Shown: positions 1 to 7,839 of the stretch, piece by piece
How positions within the stretch are numbered: position 1 is the stretch's first letter
Layout of the letters: every line of letters begins with the position of its first letter
Assembly: GCF_013201975.1 (NCBI RefSeq)
Contig: NZ_CP053845.1
Coordinates: 930,001 to 994,000 of the forward strand
Direction: 5' to 3'
Source of the DNA: Campylobacter sp. CCUG 57310
GTDB taxonomy: Bacteria > Campylobacterota > Campylobacteria > Campylobacterales > Campylobacteraceae
Length of the DNA stretch: 64,000 bases
Notes under the pieces: generated by a model
Seen by the model: only the letters and a program-made list of their open reading frames with translations
The model's database searches: none
What the model was told of the DNA's origin: nothing
Program-made: the position numbers and the translations under genes

Positions 1-834
1 CTCAGCTTTTATGTCTTTATTGTCTTCTTTTATACTAAATGTCGTTTTACCCGTCTCTTTAAGGGTTAAATTTAGTCCTATGTTAAGATCTTTTATATTG
101 TTAGTTGATCTATTTACGGTTATGCCGTTATATGTAAATTCGGCATCCTGAGCGGTTGAAATTTTATTATTTGCTACGTTTGCGCTATCCCAGCCAAGCT
201 CGGTTAGAATTTCGTTTGCATTTGTTAGCGGATTACCGCTGCCGTCATCGGTGCTAAATTCTATCTTGTTTTCTGCACCCGTGTTTTTGGATTGTAAAAT
301 CAGCTGATACGGTTTATCTCCGCCCACTTTGAGCACTCTGGCTTGCACTTCGCCGTTTGTGGCGTCGTTTATCTTTGTAGCTAGCTCTTCAAACGAAGTT
401 GATTGTTTTAACTCTATTTTGTATGTGTTTGAGCCAAATTTGATAGCAAACGAACCCTCTTTGCCGACAAAAGACTCGGGAGCCGTAAATTTCTTGCTTT
501 GGTAGATATCTTTTTGCGCAAGTTGTTTTACGTCTATCTCGATATCTTGCAGACCTACGCCGGGATCTGCTTGCAAATCGGCACTTTTTCCGTTTGTGCC
601 AACGTTTCTTTTAAGAAACATCGTTTCATCGCCAAGTGCCGCAACGGAAGACTTAAAAGAGCTTACAAGAGTTTTTATCGCCGAAAGATCTTTTTGTTTA
701 GTTAAGTTTTTCTCTAAATTTTTAGAAATCGGATCTACTAAACCCTTGTGATCGGCGGCCTTTAGCTTATCTATAACCTCTTGGGTTAAAACGCTACTTC
801 CAAGACCTAGTGAAGATATCTTACCTAATGCCAT
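1..834 (-). CDS. fliD: Flagellar hook-associated protein 2 (filament cap), C-terminus outside window
   Basis: FliD forms the cap at the filament tip under which flagellin subunits fold and insert. The 278 residues visible begin MALGKISSLGLGSSVLTQEV, the typical FliD N-terminus, which runs into a helical region and then a beta-rich domain of the D2/D3 type. The reading frame stays open to the window edge, so the C-terminal coiled coil is not visible. The ATG lies 2 nt after the flaG stop, so the two genes are one minus-strand unit, probably read from the sigma-28 promoter upstream of flaG. This flaG-fliD order is common in Campylobacter. Partial only because of the window border; no lesion seen. 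Confidence 0.93.
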   Translation of the reverse strand, partial: MALGKISSLGLGSSVLTQEVIDKLKAADHKGLVDPISKNLEKNLTKQKDLSAIKTLVSSFKSSVAALGDETMFLKRNVGTNGKSADLQADPGVGLQDIEIDVKQLAQKDIYQSKKFTAPESFVGKEGSFAIKFGSNTYKIELKQSTSFEELATKINDATNGEVQARVLKVGGDKPYQLILQSKNTGAENKIEFSTDDGSGNPLTNANEILTELGWDSANVANNKISTAQDAEFTYNGITVNRSTNNIKDLNIGLNLTLKETGKTTFSIKEDNKDIKAE

Positions 835-836
835 TT

Positions 837-1208
837 TTAACTCTCCTTGTCGAATAATACCCCGACAGCCTCCCTGAAGTATTCGCTTAGTTTCATTACT
901 TGCTCGCTTGGGATTTTTCTTATAACTTCGCCCGTTTTTACTTCCATTACATTCACATATAGCGAATTTATCTTGTCGTTATATGCAAAGCGAACATTGG
1001 TATCAAGGGCTTCCATCTGTCTATTTAATTTTTCGGTCGCTTCGTTTAGTCTTTTTGCTAAATCTTCGTTGTCTATGCTTAAATTATTTTGCGCGCTGTT
1101 TTGTTGTAAGTGCGTTTGCTCAACTTCCCTTGTTTGAGTATGCGCTTGAGCGTTGCTAGGATGCGCTACAGTATTCATTTGCTGGCTAGCGACTTTAAAA
1201 ATTTCCAT
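837..1208 (-). CDS. flaG: FlaG family flagellar protein
   Basis: Small (123 residues) flagellar protein of the FlaG family, thought to influence filament length. The N-terminal half is polar and rich in Gln, Thr and His (low complexity). The C-terminal half carries the conserved FlaG domain: a helix around LNEATEKLNRQMEALD, then the beta region ending in the IRKIPSEQVMKLSEYF motif. I chose the ATG at 1206-1208 (MEIFKVASQQ) because a clear AAAGGAGAA ribosome binding site precedes it; the frame extends 11 codons further upstream without a good site. Co-transcribed with fliD. Confidence 0.88.
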   Translation of the reverse strand: MEIFKVASQQMNTVAHPSNAQAHTQTREVEQTHLQQNSAQNNLSIDNEDLAKRLNEATEKLNRQMEALDTNVRFAYNDKINSLYVNVMEVKTGEVIRKIPSEQVMKLSEYFREAVGVLFDKES

Positions 1209-1253
1209 CTTTTCTCCTTTAAAGATTGCCGTTTTAATCAATATTATTTCCCT

Positions 1254-1280
1254 ACATCGTCATAATTTTAAATTTCTTTA
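1254..1280 (-). promoter_or_regulatory. Sigma-28 (FliA) promoter for flaG-fliD
   Basis: On the minus strand TAAAGAAA is followed by exactly 11 nt and then GACGATGT. This is close to the sigma-28 consensus TAAAGTTT-N11-GCCGATAA. It ends about 45 nt before the flaG ATG. Seen directly; use by FliA is inferred from the match and from flaG-fliD being late flagellar genes. Confidence 0.7.
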
Positions 1281-1362
1281 TACTATAAATTCTCTCTTTG
1301 AATTAATTAAAATTTACGCTTAAATTTGCTAATATTTCTTACTTTTTAAAAGGAAATTCGGT

Positions 1363-1713
1363 ATGAAAATCTCATTTGATTGCGATTGTATATTGCTTCA
1401 AAACTCTCTTGAACTGTTTTTAAAAGATTTTATTGCGCATAAAAAAGATTGCGATTTTATAATTTCTGACAGAAAGATAGAGAGCAAAAAGCCTGTTTTT
1501 ATAATCACCGCAAATTCCGCTCATCTTCAAATTCCTTTTAGCAAAGAGACTCTTTTAAATACGCTTGAAGAGTTTTATTCCGCTATCCAAATTCCAAAAG
1601 CAAGCTTTAAGATAGAGCAAAAAGATGAAAATTTAGCCCTTGAAGAGGCTATTTCAAATTTGGTGGAAAAATTTAAAAAAGATCTCATAGCTCTTATAAA
1701 GTCTTATCTATGA
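1363..1713 (+). CDS. Conserved hypothetical protein upstream of rsmD/flgI
   Basis: Protein of 116 residues with no motif I can assign. It begins MKISFDCDCILLQNSLELF, has alternating hydrophobic strands in the first half and a charged helix at the C-terminus, and lacks a signal peptide or membrane segment, so it is probably cytoplasmic. It overlaps the next gene by 4 nt (ATGA), implying translational coupling with the RsmD-like methyltransferase. From memory C. jejuni has a small hypothetical gene in the same place (Cj1460 region) before the methyltransferase and flgI, which supports a real gene. Function unknown. An AAAAGGAAA ribosome binding site precedes the ATG. Confidence 0.8.
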   Translation: MKISFDCDCILLQNSLELFLKDFIAHKKDCDFIISDRKIESKKPVFIITANSAHLQIPFSKETLLNTLEEFYSAIQIPKASFKIEQKDENLALEEAISNLVEKFKKDLIALIKSYL

Positions 1714-2288
1714 AAAAGCTTTTTACAACTATTTCAAGCGGTAAATTTAAAGGTAAAAAACTAGCCTTGCCTTCTCTTGCCACTACAAGAAGCACAAAAA
1801 ATATAGTAAAAGGCTCTTTTTTTGACAGCTTCAGATATGATTTGCGCGGTAAAATTTTCATCGAAGCCTTTGGCGGAAGTGCGCTTATGGCGTGCGAAGC
1901 GCTTAGTAACGAGGGTAAAAAAGCATATGCTATAGAGCTTGATAAAGCGGCCTTTAAGATAGCTTACGAAAATGCAAAAAGTATCGATGAACTAAATTTG
2001 CGCGTGCTAAACGGAGATACCTTTAAGCTCACGCCAGAAATTTTAAGAAGCGAAAATTTTGGCGAAAAAAGCGTTATCTTATATCTTGATCCGCCTTTTG
2101 ATATAAGAGAGGGCTTTAAGGAAATTTATGAAAAGTGCTTAAATTTGATATCAAATTTAGACGAAAAGCAAATTTTTTTAATCGCAATAGAGCATGCAAG
2201 CTCTTACACCCTGCCTGAAAATATCGGCAAATTTTCGCTTATAAAAACTAAAAAATTCGGAAACACCTCCTTAAGTTACTACTCGTAA
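1710..2288 (+). CDS. rsmD: RsmD-like 16S rRNA (guanine-N2) methyltransferase
   Basis: Rossmann-fold SAM-dependent methyltransferase of 192 residues, the usual size for RsmD, which methylates G966 of 16S rRNA. The N-terminal RNA-contact region carries SGKFKGKKL and TRSTKNIVKGSFFDS, as in RsmD. Motif I is EAFGGSALMACEAL (residues 52-65), an acidic IELD follows at about 75-78, and the catalytic DPPF is at residues 127-130. It overlaps the upstream small gene by 4 nt. It lies just before the flgI promoter but is not functionally flagellar. Family assignment is secure; the exact target base is inferred. Confidence 0.88.
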   Translation: MKKLFTTISSGKFKGKKLALPSLATTRSTKNIVKGSFFDSFRYDLRGKIFIEAFGGSALMACEALSNEGKKAYAIELDKAAFKIAYENAKSIDELNLRVLNGDTFKLTPEILRSENFGEKSVILYLDPPFDIREGFKEIYEKCLNLISNLDEKQIFLIAIEHASSYTLPENIGKFSLIKTKKFGNTSLSYYS

Positions 2289-2290
2289 AT

Positions 2291-2308
2291 TTGGAATGCT
2301 TCTTGCTT
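2291..2308 (+). promoter_or_regulatory. Sigma-54 (RpoN) promoter for flgI
   Basis: TTGGAATGCTTCTTGCTT has GG at 2293-2294 and GC at 2305-2306, the exact GG-N10-GC spacing of -24/-12 promoters. It is 32 nt before the flgI ATG and just after the rsmD stop. Rod/ring/hook genes of Campylobacter are typically RpoN-dependent, which fits. Confidence 0.75.
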
Positions 2309-2339
2309 TATTTTAGGCAAATAAACTAAAAGGACGGCT

Positions 2340-3389
2340 ATGAAGCTAGCTTCATCACTGATTGCTGCGTGTATGCTTGGCGTATTTGCAAATGCGGCTC
2401 AGATAAAAGATATCGCAAATGTCGTAGGAGTTAGAGAAAACCAACTGATAGGATACGGACTTGTAGTGGGGCTTAACGGCTCGGGCGACGGCTCAAGCTC
2501 TGAATTTACTATCCAATCCCTTTCAAACATGCTTCAAAGCGTAAATGTAAAAATCGATCCAAACGATATAAAATCAAAAAACACCGCAGCCGTTATGGTT
2601 ACGGCTAAGCTTCCCGCTTTTGCAAGACAGGGCGATAAGCTTGATGTGGTGATATCCTCAATCGGCGATGCCAAAAGTCTACAAGGCGGCACGCTTCTTA
2701 TGACCCCTTTAAAGGGCGTTGACGGCGATATATACGCGCTTGCTCAAGGCTCGCTTACCATAGGCGGAAAAAGTGCAAGCAGAAATAGCGGCAATCACGC
2801 AACCGCGGGAACGGTATTTGGCGGAGCTTTTGTGGAGCGCGAGATAGTGTATGATATCTACAATCAAGAGGCTATAAATTTAAGCCTTAAAGAGTCAAAC
2901 TTCGGCATTGCTTCAAATATCCAAAATGCTATAAATTTGCATGTGGGAGGCAATGTAGCCGTGGCTATCGACCCAAGAACGGTTAGGGTTAGTAAGCCTG
3001 AAAATGCCAGTATGGTTGAGTTTCTGGCCGGGATTTTAGAGATAGATGTTGATTATAAAGCGCTTGATAAGATAATAATAGACGAGCGCACGGGCACGGT
3101 AGTAAGCGGCGTAAATATCACCGTTGATCCCGTCGTAATCACGCATAAAGATATCACGATAAAGATCGAGCCAAACTCTTATGAAGACGGCGAGCGCGCT
3201 ATAGATATCAAAGACAACACGGCGATAGATCCGGTGGCAAATTTGATAAAGGTAAGCGGAGAGCGCACCACCGTAGCAAGCGTAGCAAGGGCTCTAAATA
3301 AACTCGGAGCAAGCCCAAGCGACATCATCGCGATAATTGAAAATTTAAAGCGAGTCGGCGCTATACATGTTGATTTGGAGATCATATAA
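2340..3389 (+). CDS. flgI: Flagellar P-ring protein FlgI
   Basis: Periplasmic protein that assembles the P-ring bushing around the flagellar rod in the peptidoglycan layer. The 349 residues are the normal length. A Sec signal peptide (about residues 1-19, ending FANAA) is followed by the family-typical QIKDIANVVGVRENQLIGYG and LVVGLNGSGDGS, and the protein ends in the conserved region around ASPSDIIAIIENLKRVGA. The ATG follows an AAAAGGA site and the sigma-54 promoter. The stop overlaps the flgJ start by one base, so the two are co-transcribed. No unusual feature. Confidence 0.96.
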   Translation: MKLASSLIAACMLGVFANAAQIKDIANVVGVRENQLIGYGLVVGLNGSGDGSSSEFTIQSLSNMLQSVNVKIDPNDIKSKNTAAVMVTAKLPAFARQGDKLDVVISSIGDAKSLQGGTLLMTPLKGVDGDIYALAQGSLTIGGKSASRNSGNHATAGTVFGGAFVEREIVYDIYNQEAINLSLKESNFGIASNIQNAINLHVGGNVAVAIDPRTVRVSKPENASMVEFLAGILEIDVDYKALDKIIIDERTGTVVSGVNITVDPVVITHKDITIKIEPNSYEDGERAIDIKDNTAIDPVANLIKVSGERTTVASVARALNKLGASPSDIIAIIENLKRVGAIHVDLEII

Positions 3390-3694
3390 TGAACGTTGAT
3401 AATCACTTAGCTATAAACGCATATAACAGTATCGCGACAAATTCTATCACAAACAGAGCAGGCAGAAGCGAAGAGGAAAACGATAAGCTCTTAAGAGAGC
3501 AAACAGATGCTTTTGAGGCGTTTTTGGTTAAAAGCGTGCTTGATATTGCGCTTAAAGATGAAAATCCGCTCTTTCCAAAGGACGCTGGAGATAAAATTTA
3601 CTCATCTATGTATAACGACACGATGAGTAGGGCTTTGAGCGGAAATTTAGGCTTTAGTGAGCTACTTTATAATTTTTTAAAGGAAAGGGCTTAA
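3389..3694 (+). CDS. flgJ: FlgJ-type rod-binding protein, single-domain (no muramidase)
   Basis: Protein of 101 residues matching only the N-terminal rod-binding domain of FlgJ. The helical core FEAFLVKSVLDIALKDENP is followed by DKIYSSMYNDTMSRALS, ending GFSELLYNFLKERA. The C-terminal peptidoglycan hydrolase domain found in enterobacterial FlgJ (about 300 residues) is absent. This is normal for epsilonproteobacteria, where another enzyme opens the wall. It acts in the periplasm as a rod assembly scaffold. It overlaps flgI by 1 nt, and the flgM sigma-28 promoter starts inside its last codons. Confidence 0.88.
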   Translation: MNVDNHLAINAYNSIATNSITNRAGRSEEENDKLLREQTDAFEAFLVKSVLDIALKDENPLFPKDAGDKIYSSMYNDTMSRALSGNLGFSELLYNFLKERA

Positions 3695-3717
3695 GAAAAT
3701 TTTATTTATGCCGATTT
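3691..3717 (+). promoter_or_regulatory. Sigma-28 promoter for flgM-flgN-flgK
   Basis: TTAAGAAA, 11 nt, then GCCGATTT: a near-perfect sigma-28 promoter, beginning over the flgJ stop codon and lying 30 nt before the flgM ATG. It would give FliA-dependent synthesis of its own anti-sigma factor, the usual feedback arrangement. Confidence 0.8.
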
Positions 3718-3746
3718 GGTAATCAAATGTTTAAAAAGGCATAACA

Positions 3747-3956
3747 ATGATATCGACACTCGGTTCAAAATTTGGGCTTAGCCCTCAGCAAATTTCACGA
3801 AATGAAGTTAAAAAAAGTGAAGTTAGCGAAGAGATTAAAAACACACAGGATAAAAGCGAAAGCAAGGTAGCGAAAATTTCGCAAGCGATAGCCGACGGAA
3901 CTTATAAGATAGATCTTTCAAAAACCGCGCGCGCAATTGCCGATGAGATTATGTAG
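3747..3956 (+). CDS. flgM: Anti-sigma-28 factor FlgM
   Basis: Protein of 69 residues, highly charged and probably disordered at the N-terminus (Lys/Ser/Glu rich), as FlgM is in solution. The C-terminal segment AKISQAIADGTYKIDLSKTA matches the sigma-binding region. It binds FliA and holds it inactive until export or another checkpoint releases it; epsilon FlgM proteins are shorter than the enterobacterial one. A sigma-28 promoter sits directly upstream and flgN-flgK follow, as in C. jejuni. Short length makes family scoring weak on its own, but position and C-terminal motif agree. Confidence 0.85.
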   Translation: MISTLGSKFGLSPQQISRNEVKKSEVSEEIKNTQDKSESKVAKISQAIADGTYKIDLSKTARAIADEIM

Positions 3957-3961
3957 CATGA

Positions 3962-3997
3962 ATTTGTCCTTTGTGTGAATTTGCAGAAAGGACAAAT
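3962..3997 (+). promoter_or_regulatory. Inverted repeat sequestering the flgN ribosome binding site
   Basis: ATTTGTCCTTT (3962-3972) and AAAGGACAAAT (3987-3997) form a perfect 11-bp stem with a 14-nt loop, ending at the base before the flgN ATG. The only Shine-Dalgarno sequence, AAAGGA, is inside the right arm and pairs with TCCTTT. Seen directly. It could be an on/off translational switch or a partial attenuator after flgM; no U-run follows, so a classical terminator is unlikely. Confidence 0.65.
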
Positions 3998-4432
3998 ATG
4001 CTTAAAACTTATTTAAATGACGCGATTGGCGTGCTTGATGAACTTATTAAAACTACAAATTCTGATATTGAAAATATCAAAGAGGCAAAACACTCCGCCG
4101 TTGAAGAGAGTGTGAAGTTAAAAAACGACCTCATAAAAAAATTTGAAAACACAAAATCACTACTTGACAAAGAGCTTTTAAGAATTTCAAAAGAGCAAAA
4201 CAGCTCTGATCTAGCAAGCATACTTGACGATGAAGTAAAGGCAAATTTAGTCAATATGAGAAGCAAGCTTGAAGAGCTTCATCTAAAAAACAAAGAGTAT
4301 GCAAGATACGTAGTAACGGTTAAAGAATTTTTTGACAGTTTGGTTAAAGATATGTTTAAAGATGCAAAAGACGATAGCGGCTACGCAAAGGCTACTCCTA
4401 CGCCTGAGACGCTACTAAAAACAAGGGTTTAA
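3998..4432 (+). CDS. flgN: FlgN-like flagellar export chaperone
   Basis: Protein of 144 residues, almost entirely alpha-helical and charged (Lys/Glu/Asp heptads from about 10 to 120), typical of FlgN, the cytoplasmic chaperone for the hook-filament junction proteins FlgK and FlgL. The ATG at 3998 (MLKTYLNDAIGVLDELIK) is chosen over an upstream TTG because AAAGGA precedes it directly. It lies between flgM and flgK, one base before the flgK ATG, matching the Campylobacter order. Sequence identity in this family is low, so the call rests on length, helical character and position. Confidence 0.8.
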   Translation: MLKTYLNDAIGVLDELIKTTNSDIENIKEAKHSAVEESVKLKNDLIKKFENTKSLLDKELLRISKEQNSSDLASILDDEVKANLVNMRSKLEELHLKNKEYARYVVTVKEFFDSLVKDMFKDAKDDSGYAKATPTPETLLKTRV

Positions 4433-4433
4433 A

Positions 4434-6290
4434 ATGGCTAATATATTTTCTTCGCTAGGAATCGGTATAAGCGGGCTTGATGCGGCTCAGATGCAAATTT
4501 CAACTACCGGGCACAATATCACAAACGCCGATAACGAGCACTACACAAGACAGCGCGTGATTCAATCGGCAAGAGAGCCTGAGCACGGGATGCCCGGTGA
4601 TATCGGACGAGGCACCAAGGTAGATACCATAGTAAGAATTCATGACGAATTTGTGTTTTCCCGACTTAGAAGTTCTTCTAGCAATCTTGAATTTTCGGCA
4701 TACAAAAAGAGAATTTTAGAAGAGATTACTCAGAGATTTCCTGATTTAAAAAGTGTCGGAATAGGGCGAGATATACAAAACTACTTTGATGCGTGGAATA
4801 AATTTGCTTCAAACCCGACAGAGGGCTCTCAAAAGATAAATTTGCTAAATGCGGCTCAAACTTTAGCAAAGAGCATTCAAGGCGCTTCCGATATGCTGCA
4901 TAAAATTCAGCAAGATGTAAATTCGCAGATAGAAGTAACGGTAAATGAGATAAATAAATATGCAAAAGAGATAGCCGAGATAAATAAGCAAATTCAGCGC
5001 GTGGAATCAGTAGGCACCACAAGGGCCAATGACTTGCGCGATAAACGCGATCAGCTTGAGCTTGCCATCTCAAAGCTCGTTAATTCAACCGCCTTTAAAG
5101 GCGAGCTTCAAGGAAGTGCTCATATAGACCCTACCATAACCGATATGGGTTCAAAATACAATCTTAATATTTCGGGATTTTCCATAGTGGATGGCGTAAA
5201 TTTCCATCCACTTGTTCTTGATAGCTCAACCAATAAATTTGGCTTTCATAATATCTACTACGAAAGAGAAGACGGCAAACGCGTGGATATGTCCTCTAAG
5301 CTTACAGGCGGCAAACTAGGAGCGGCGCTTGATCTAAGAGGTAGATATCTTAGTGATAGCGGAGAATTTCAAGACGGAATTATTCAAAAATATATAGACA
5401 ATCTAAACACTTTTGCCAAAGGTTTGATAACCGAGACCAATAATATCTACGCCAAATCGGCTGTAGAAAATATAACAACAGACGAGCTTAGCTTCCTTGA
5501 GCCTTCAAGAACGCTTATGAATTTTAACGATGACATCAAGCATGGAAGCTTTGATGTGATAGTTTATGACAACCAAGGTAAAGAAGTTGCCAGAAAAACC
5601 ATAACCATAGACGCTACTACGACGATGGATGATCCTACTAGAGGCACTTCTATCATCAAAGACTTTAACTCAGATACGGATGATAATAAAGACAATAATA
5701 TACACAATGACGTAAATGATTATTTTAAGGCTTATTATCAGTATGATCCAGTTACTAAAAAGGGAACGTTTGGCGTATCGGCTTTAAAGCATTCAGGTGA
5801 ATATAGTATAGCGTTTGTGGATAAAGGAACAAATTTCCCGGGCATAATAGGCACAAATAAATTTTTCAAAGGAAATAGTGCAAAAGATATCGGCGTAAAA
5901 ACCGAGCTAGTGGAAAATCCGCATAAACTTAAAGGTTACTCAAATCCGACTCCCGGTAACAATGACGTAGCAAACGATATGGTTCAGCTTCAATATAAAA
6001 AGATACATTTTTATTCAAACAAGCATGCGGATAAGATCGAGACTATAGAGGGTTTTTATCGATTTATCACAACCGATATCGCAAGCCAAGCTCAGGGCAA
6101 TAACTACTTGCACTACACAAACCAAGCGATAAATAAAACCGCCATGAGTGAGCATCAATCAGTTAGTGGCGTAAATCTAAACGAAGAGCTAACCTCTCTT
6201 ATAAGATTTCAGTCAAGCTACGGTGCGGCGGCCAAGATAATAACGACTGTTGAAAAGATGCTTGATACTCTACTAACGCTTAAACAATGA
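4434..6290 (+). CDS. flgK: Flagellar hook-associated protein 1 (hook-filament junction)
   Basis: FlgK is the first of the two junction proteins between hook and filament, exported by the flagellar type III system. The 618 residues fit the family. The N-terminal rod-type domain is clear (GIGISGLDAAQMQISTTGHN, then ITNADNEHYTRQR), a coiled-coil D1 region follows at about 150-220, a variable middle domain lies at about 330-520, and the C-terminal D0 helix GVNLNEELTSLIRFQSSYGA ends at TLLTLKQ. Its stop overlaps the next gene by 4 nt. Confidence 0.96.
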   Translation: MANIFSSLGIGISGLDAAQMQISTTGHNITNADNEHYTRQRVIQSAREPEHGMPGDIGRGTKVDTIVRIHDEFVFSRLRSSSSNLEFSAYKKRILEEITQRFPDLKSVGIGRDIQNYFDAWNKFASNPTEGSQKINLLNAAQTLAKSIQGASDMLHKIQQDVNSQIEVTVNEINKYAKEIAEINKQIQRVESVGTTRANDLRDKRDQLELAISKLVNSTAFKGELQGSAHIDPTITDMGSKYNLNISGFSIVDGVNFHPLVLDSSTNKFGFHNIYYEREDGKRVDMSSKLTGGKLGAALDLRGRYLSDSGEFQDGIIQKYIDNLNTFAKGLITETNNIYAKSAVENITTDELSFLEPSRTLMNFNDDIKHGSFDVIVYDNQGKEVARKTITIDATTTMDDPTRGTSIIKDFNSDTDDNKDNNIHNDVNDYFKAYYQYDPVTKKGTFGVSALKHSGEYSIAFVDKGTNFPGIIGTNKFFKGNSAKDIGVKTELVENPHKLKGYSNPTPGNNDVANDMVQLQYKKIHFYSNKHADKIETIEGFYRFITTDIASQAQGNNYLHYTNQAINKTAMSEHQSVSGVNLNEELTSLIRFQSSYGAAAKIITTVEKMLDTLLTLKQ

Positions 6291-7051
6291 CGGATTTAAA
6301 ATCTTTACTTGACGCTCATGCGCTTGAGAAAAATACCAATCTGGGGCTTTATTCAGCCTCGGATCCGCTTCAAGCAGCAAGCAAATTTAAAGAGCCTAAC
6401 ATAGCCTTAATATGCGCTTTGTTTGCTTACGGCAATGCAAATTTGATCCTTAAATTTCTAAATTCGCTTGACTTTAGCTTGCTTGATGAGAGTGAAAGCA
6501 AGATCGTTTCAAATTTGCAAAATTTCAAATACCGATTTCAAAGCGTTGAAGATGTGAGGCAAATTTTTATCACTCTATCTAGGCTGAAAAAAGATGGAGA
6601 TATACAGAGTATTATCAAAAGCGGCTTTGATAAAAACGGGCTTATGGTTGAAGGCATAAACGAGCTTATCAAATTTATTTACTCTTTAAATTCGTATAGA
6701 TCCGACGGATATGAATTCTTTTTTGGAAAGAGCTTTGAAAACAAACCAAATTCGCCATATAAACGCTACAATATGTTTCTTCGTTGGATGGTAAGAGATA
6801 GTGATATCGACCTTGGGCTTTTTAAAAATTTGCCTAAAAGCGAGCTTTTAATCCCGCTTGATGTGCATACTCACCGAGTTTCGCTTGCGCTTAAGTTAAT
6901 AAATCGCAAAAGTTATGATTTTACAGCTGTTTGTGAGCTTACGAACAGACTAAAAGAGTTTGATCCGCTTGATCCTATACGCTATGATTTTGCGCTTTAT
7001 AGGATAGGGCAGAGCAAAGAGCTTGAGAAAATTTTAAATCCCGAAAAATAA
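6287..7051 (+). CDS. DUF2400 / TIGR02757 family protein
   Basis: Protein of 254 residues matching the DUF2400 (TIGR02757) family. Recognisable pieces are an N-terminal SDPLQAASKFKEPNIALICA, the central KRYNMFLRWMVRDSDIDLG and the C-terminal LLIPLDVHTHRVSLALKLI followed by FDPLDPIRYDFALYRIG. The C-terminal helices resemble helix-hairpin-helix DNA glycosylase/endonuclease III folds, so a nucleic-acid role has been suggested for the family, but no activity is established. It overlaps the flgK stop by 4 nt, so it is likely co-transcribed with the flagellar genes although it has no known flagellar role. Confidence 0.85.
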   Translation: MTDLKSLLDAHALEKNTNLGLYSASDPLQAASKFKEPNIALICALFAYGNANLILKFLNSLDFSLLDESESKIVSNLQNFKYRFQSVEDVRQIFITLSRLKKDGDIQSIIKSGFDKNGLMVEGINELIKFIYSLNSYRSDGYEFFFGKSFENKPNSPYKRYNMFLRWMVRDSDIDLGLFKNLPKSELLIPLDVHTHRVSLALKLINRKSYDFTAVCELTNRLKEFDPLDPIRYDFALYRIGQSKELEKILNPEK

Positions 7052-7090
7052 TTTAACATATTTAAAACGGCTATTTAATGAAACTAAAGA

Positions 7091-7117
7091 AAAAATTAAT
7101 ATTTACTATTAATTTTT
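7091..7117 (+). terminator. AT-only inverted repeat after the flgK operon
   Basis: AAAAATTAAT and ATTAATTTTT pair over 10 bp with a 7-nt loop, followed by TTATTTAC. The stem has no G or C, so it may be only weakly terminating or a by-product of AT richness. It lies between the DUF2400 gene and sodC. Confidence 0.3.
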
Positions 7118-7168
7118 ATTTACAAAGTTTTGTTATAGTTATATATGAATTTATTTTAAAGGAATTTC

Positions 7169-7705
7169 ATGAAAAAAACTCTTTTACTTAGCGCGTTGCT
7201 TGGTACTATGCTATTTGCTAATGAGCATATGCATTTTGACCCTAAAGCTCAAAAACATATCGTTATCCCTATGGAGCAACTTGGTGAAAAAGGCAATACA
7301 AACGTAGGTGAAGTTGTAGCTATCGAGACAAACTACGGCGTAGCGTTTTTCCCAAATCTAAAAGGAATTGAGAGCGGTGCTCACGGATTTCACGTTCATA
7401 TGAATGCAGACTGTGGCGCTACTGAAAAAGGTCTAGGTATGAAAGCCGGCGGTCACTGGGATCCGACAGATACTAAAAAACACTCATTTCCATGGGATGA
7501 TATGGGTCACAAAGGCGACTTGCCTATCCTTTATGCCGACAAAGACGGTAACGCAGTATATCCTGTACTAGCTCCAAAGATCAAATCGCTTGACGAGCTA
7601 AAAGGACACTCACTAATGGTTCACGTTGGCGCAGATAACCACCACGATCATCCAAAACCACTTGGCGGTGGCGGTGCAAGACTAGTTTGCGGCGTTATAA
7701 AATAA
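7169..7705 (+). CDS. sodC: Periplasmic Cu/Zn superoxide dismutase
   Basis: Converts superoxide to peroxide and oxygen in the periplasm. A signal peptide (about residues 1-17, ending LFANE) is followed by the SOD fold. Metal ligands visible are H75 and H77 in GFHVH, H96 in GGHWDP, H105, H114 and H152 in [12 protein letters not shown]82 and C174 are placed to form the conserved disulfide. The C-terminus [13 protein letters not shown] is family typical. Length 178 is normal. It is monocistronic: its own AAAGGAA site and upstream AT-rich promoter region, and a hairpin terminator directly after. It protects against host or self-generated superoxide. Confidence 0.96.
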   Translation: MKKTLLLSALLGTMLFANEHMHFDPKAQKHIVIPMEQLGEKGNTNVGEVVAIETNYGVAFFPNLKGIESGAHGFHVHMNADCGATEKGLGMKAGGHWDPTDTKKHSFPWDDMGHKGDLPILYADKDGNAVYPVLAPKIKSLDELKGHSLMVHVGADNHHDHPKPLGGGGARLVCGVIK

Positions 7706-7711
7706 TTTTCT

Positions 7712-7731
7712 CGGCTCCTTTTTTGGAGCCG
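7712..7731 (+). terminator. Rho-independent terminator of sodC
   Basis: CGGCTCC, six T, GGAGCCG: a 7-bp GC-rich stem starting 6 nt after the sodC stop, followed by a pyrimidine-rich CTCTCTTT tract. Confidence 0.7.
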
Positions 7732-7839
7732 CTCTCTTTAAATTTTCTTCCAATTCTTTAAATCACAAAATATCATTAAAATTTAATAAATTCTTTAGTA
7801 TTATTTTTGCCTGTTTTGAATTTAGATTTAAGAAAAATT

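Noticed and set aside
847-1137. Plus-strand ORF of 96 codons
   Set aside because: Antisense to flaG, which has a family match and ribosome binding site.
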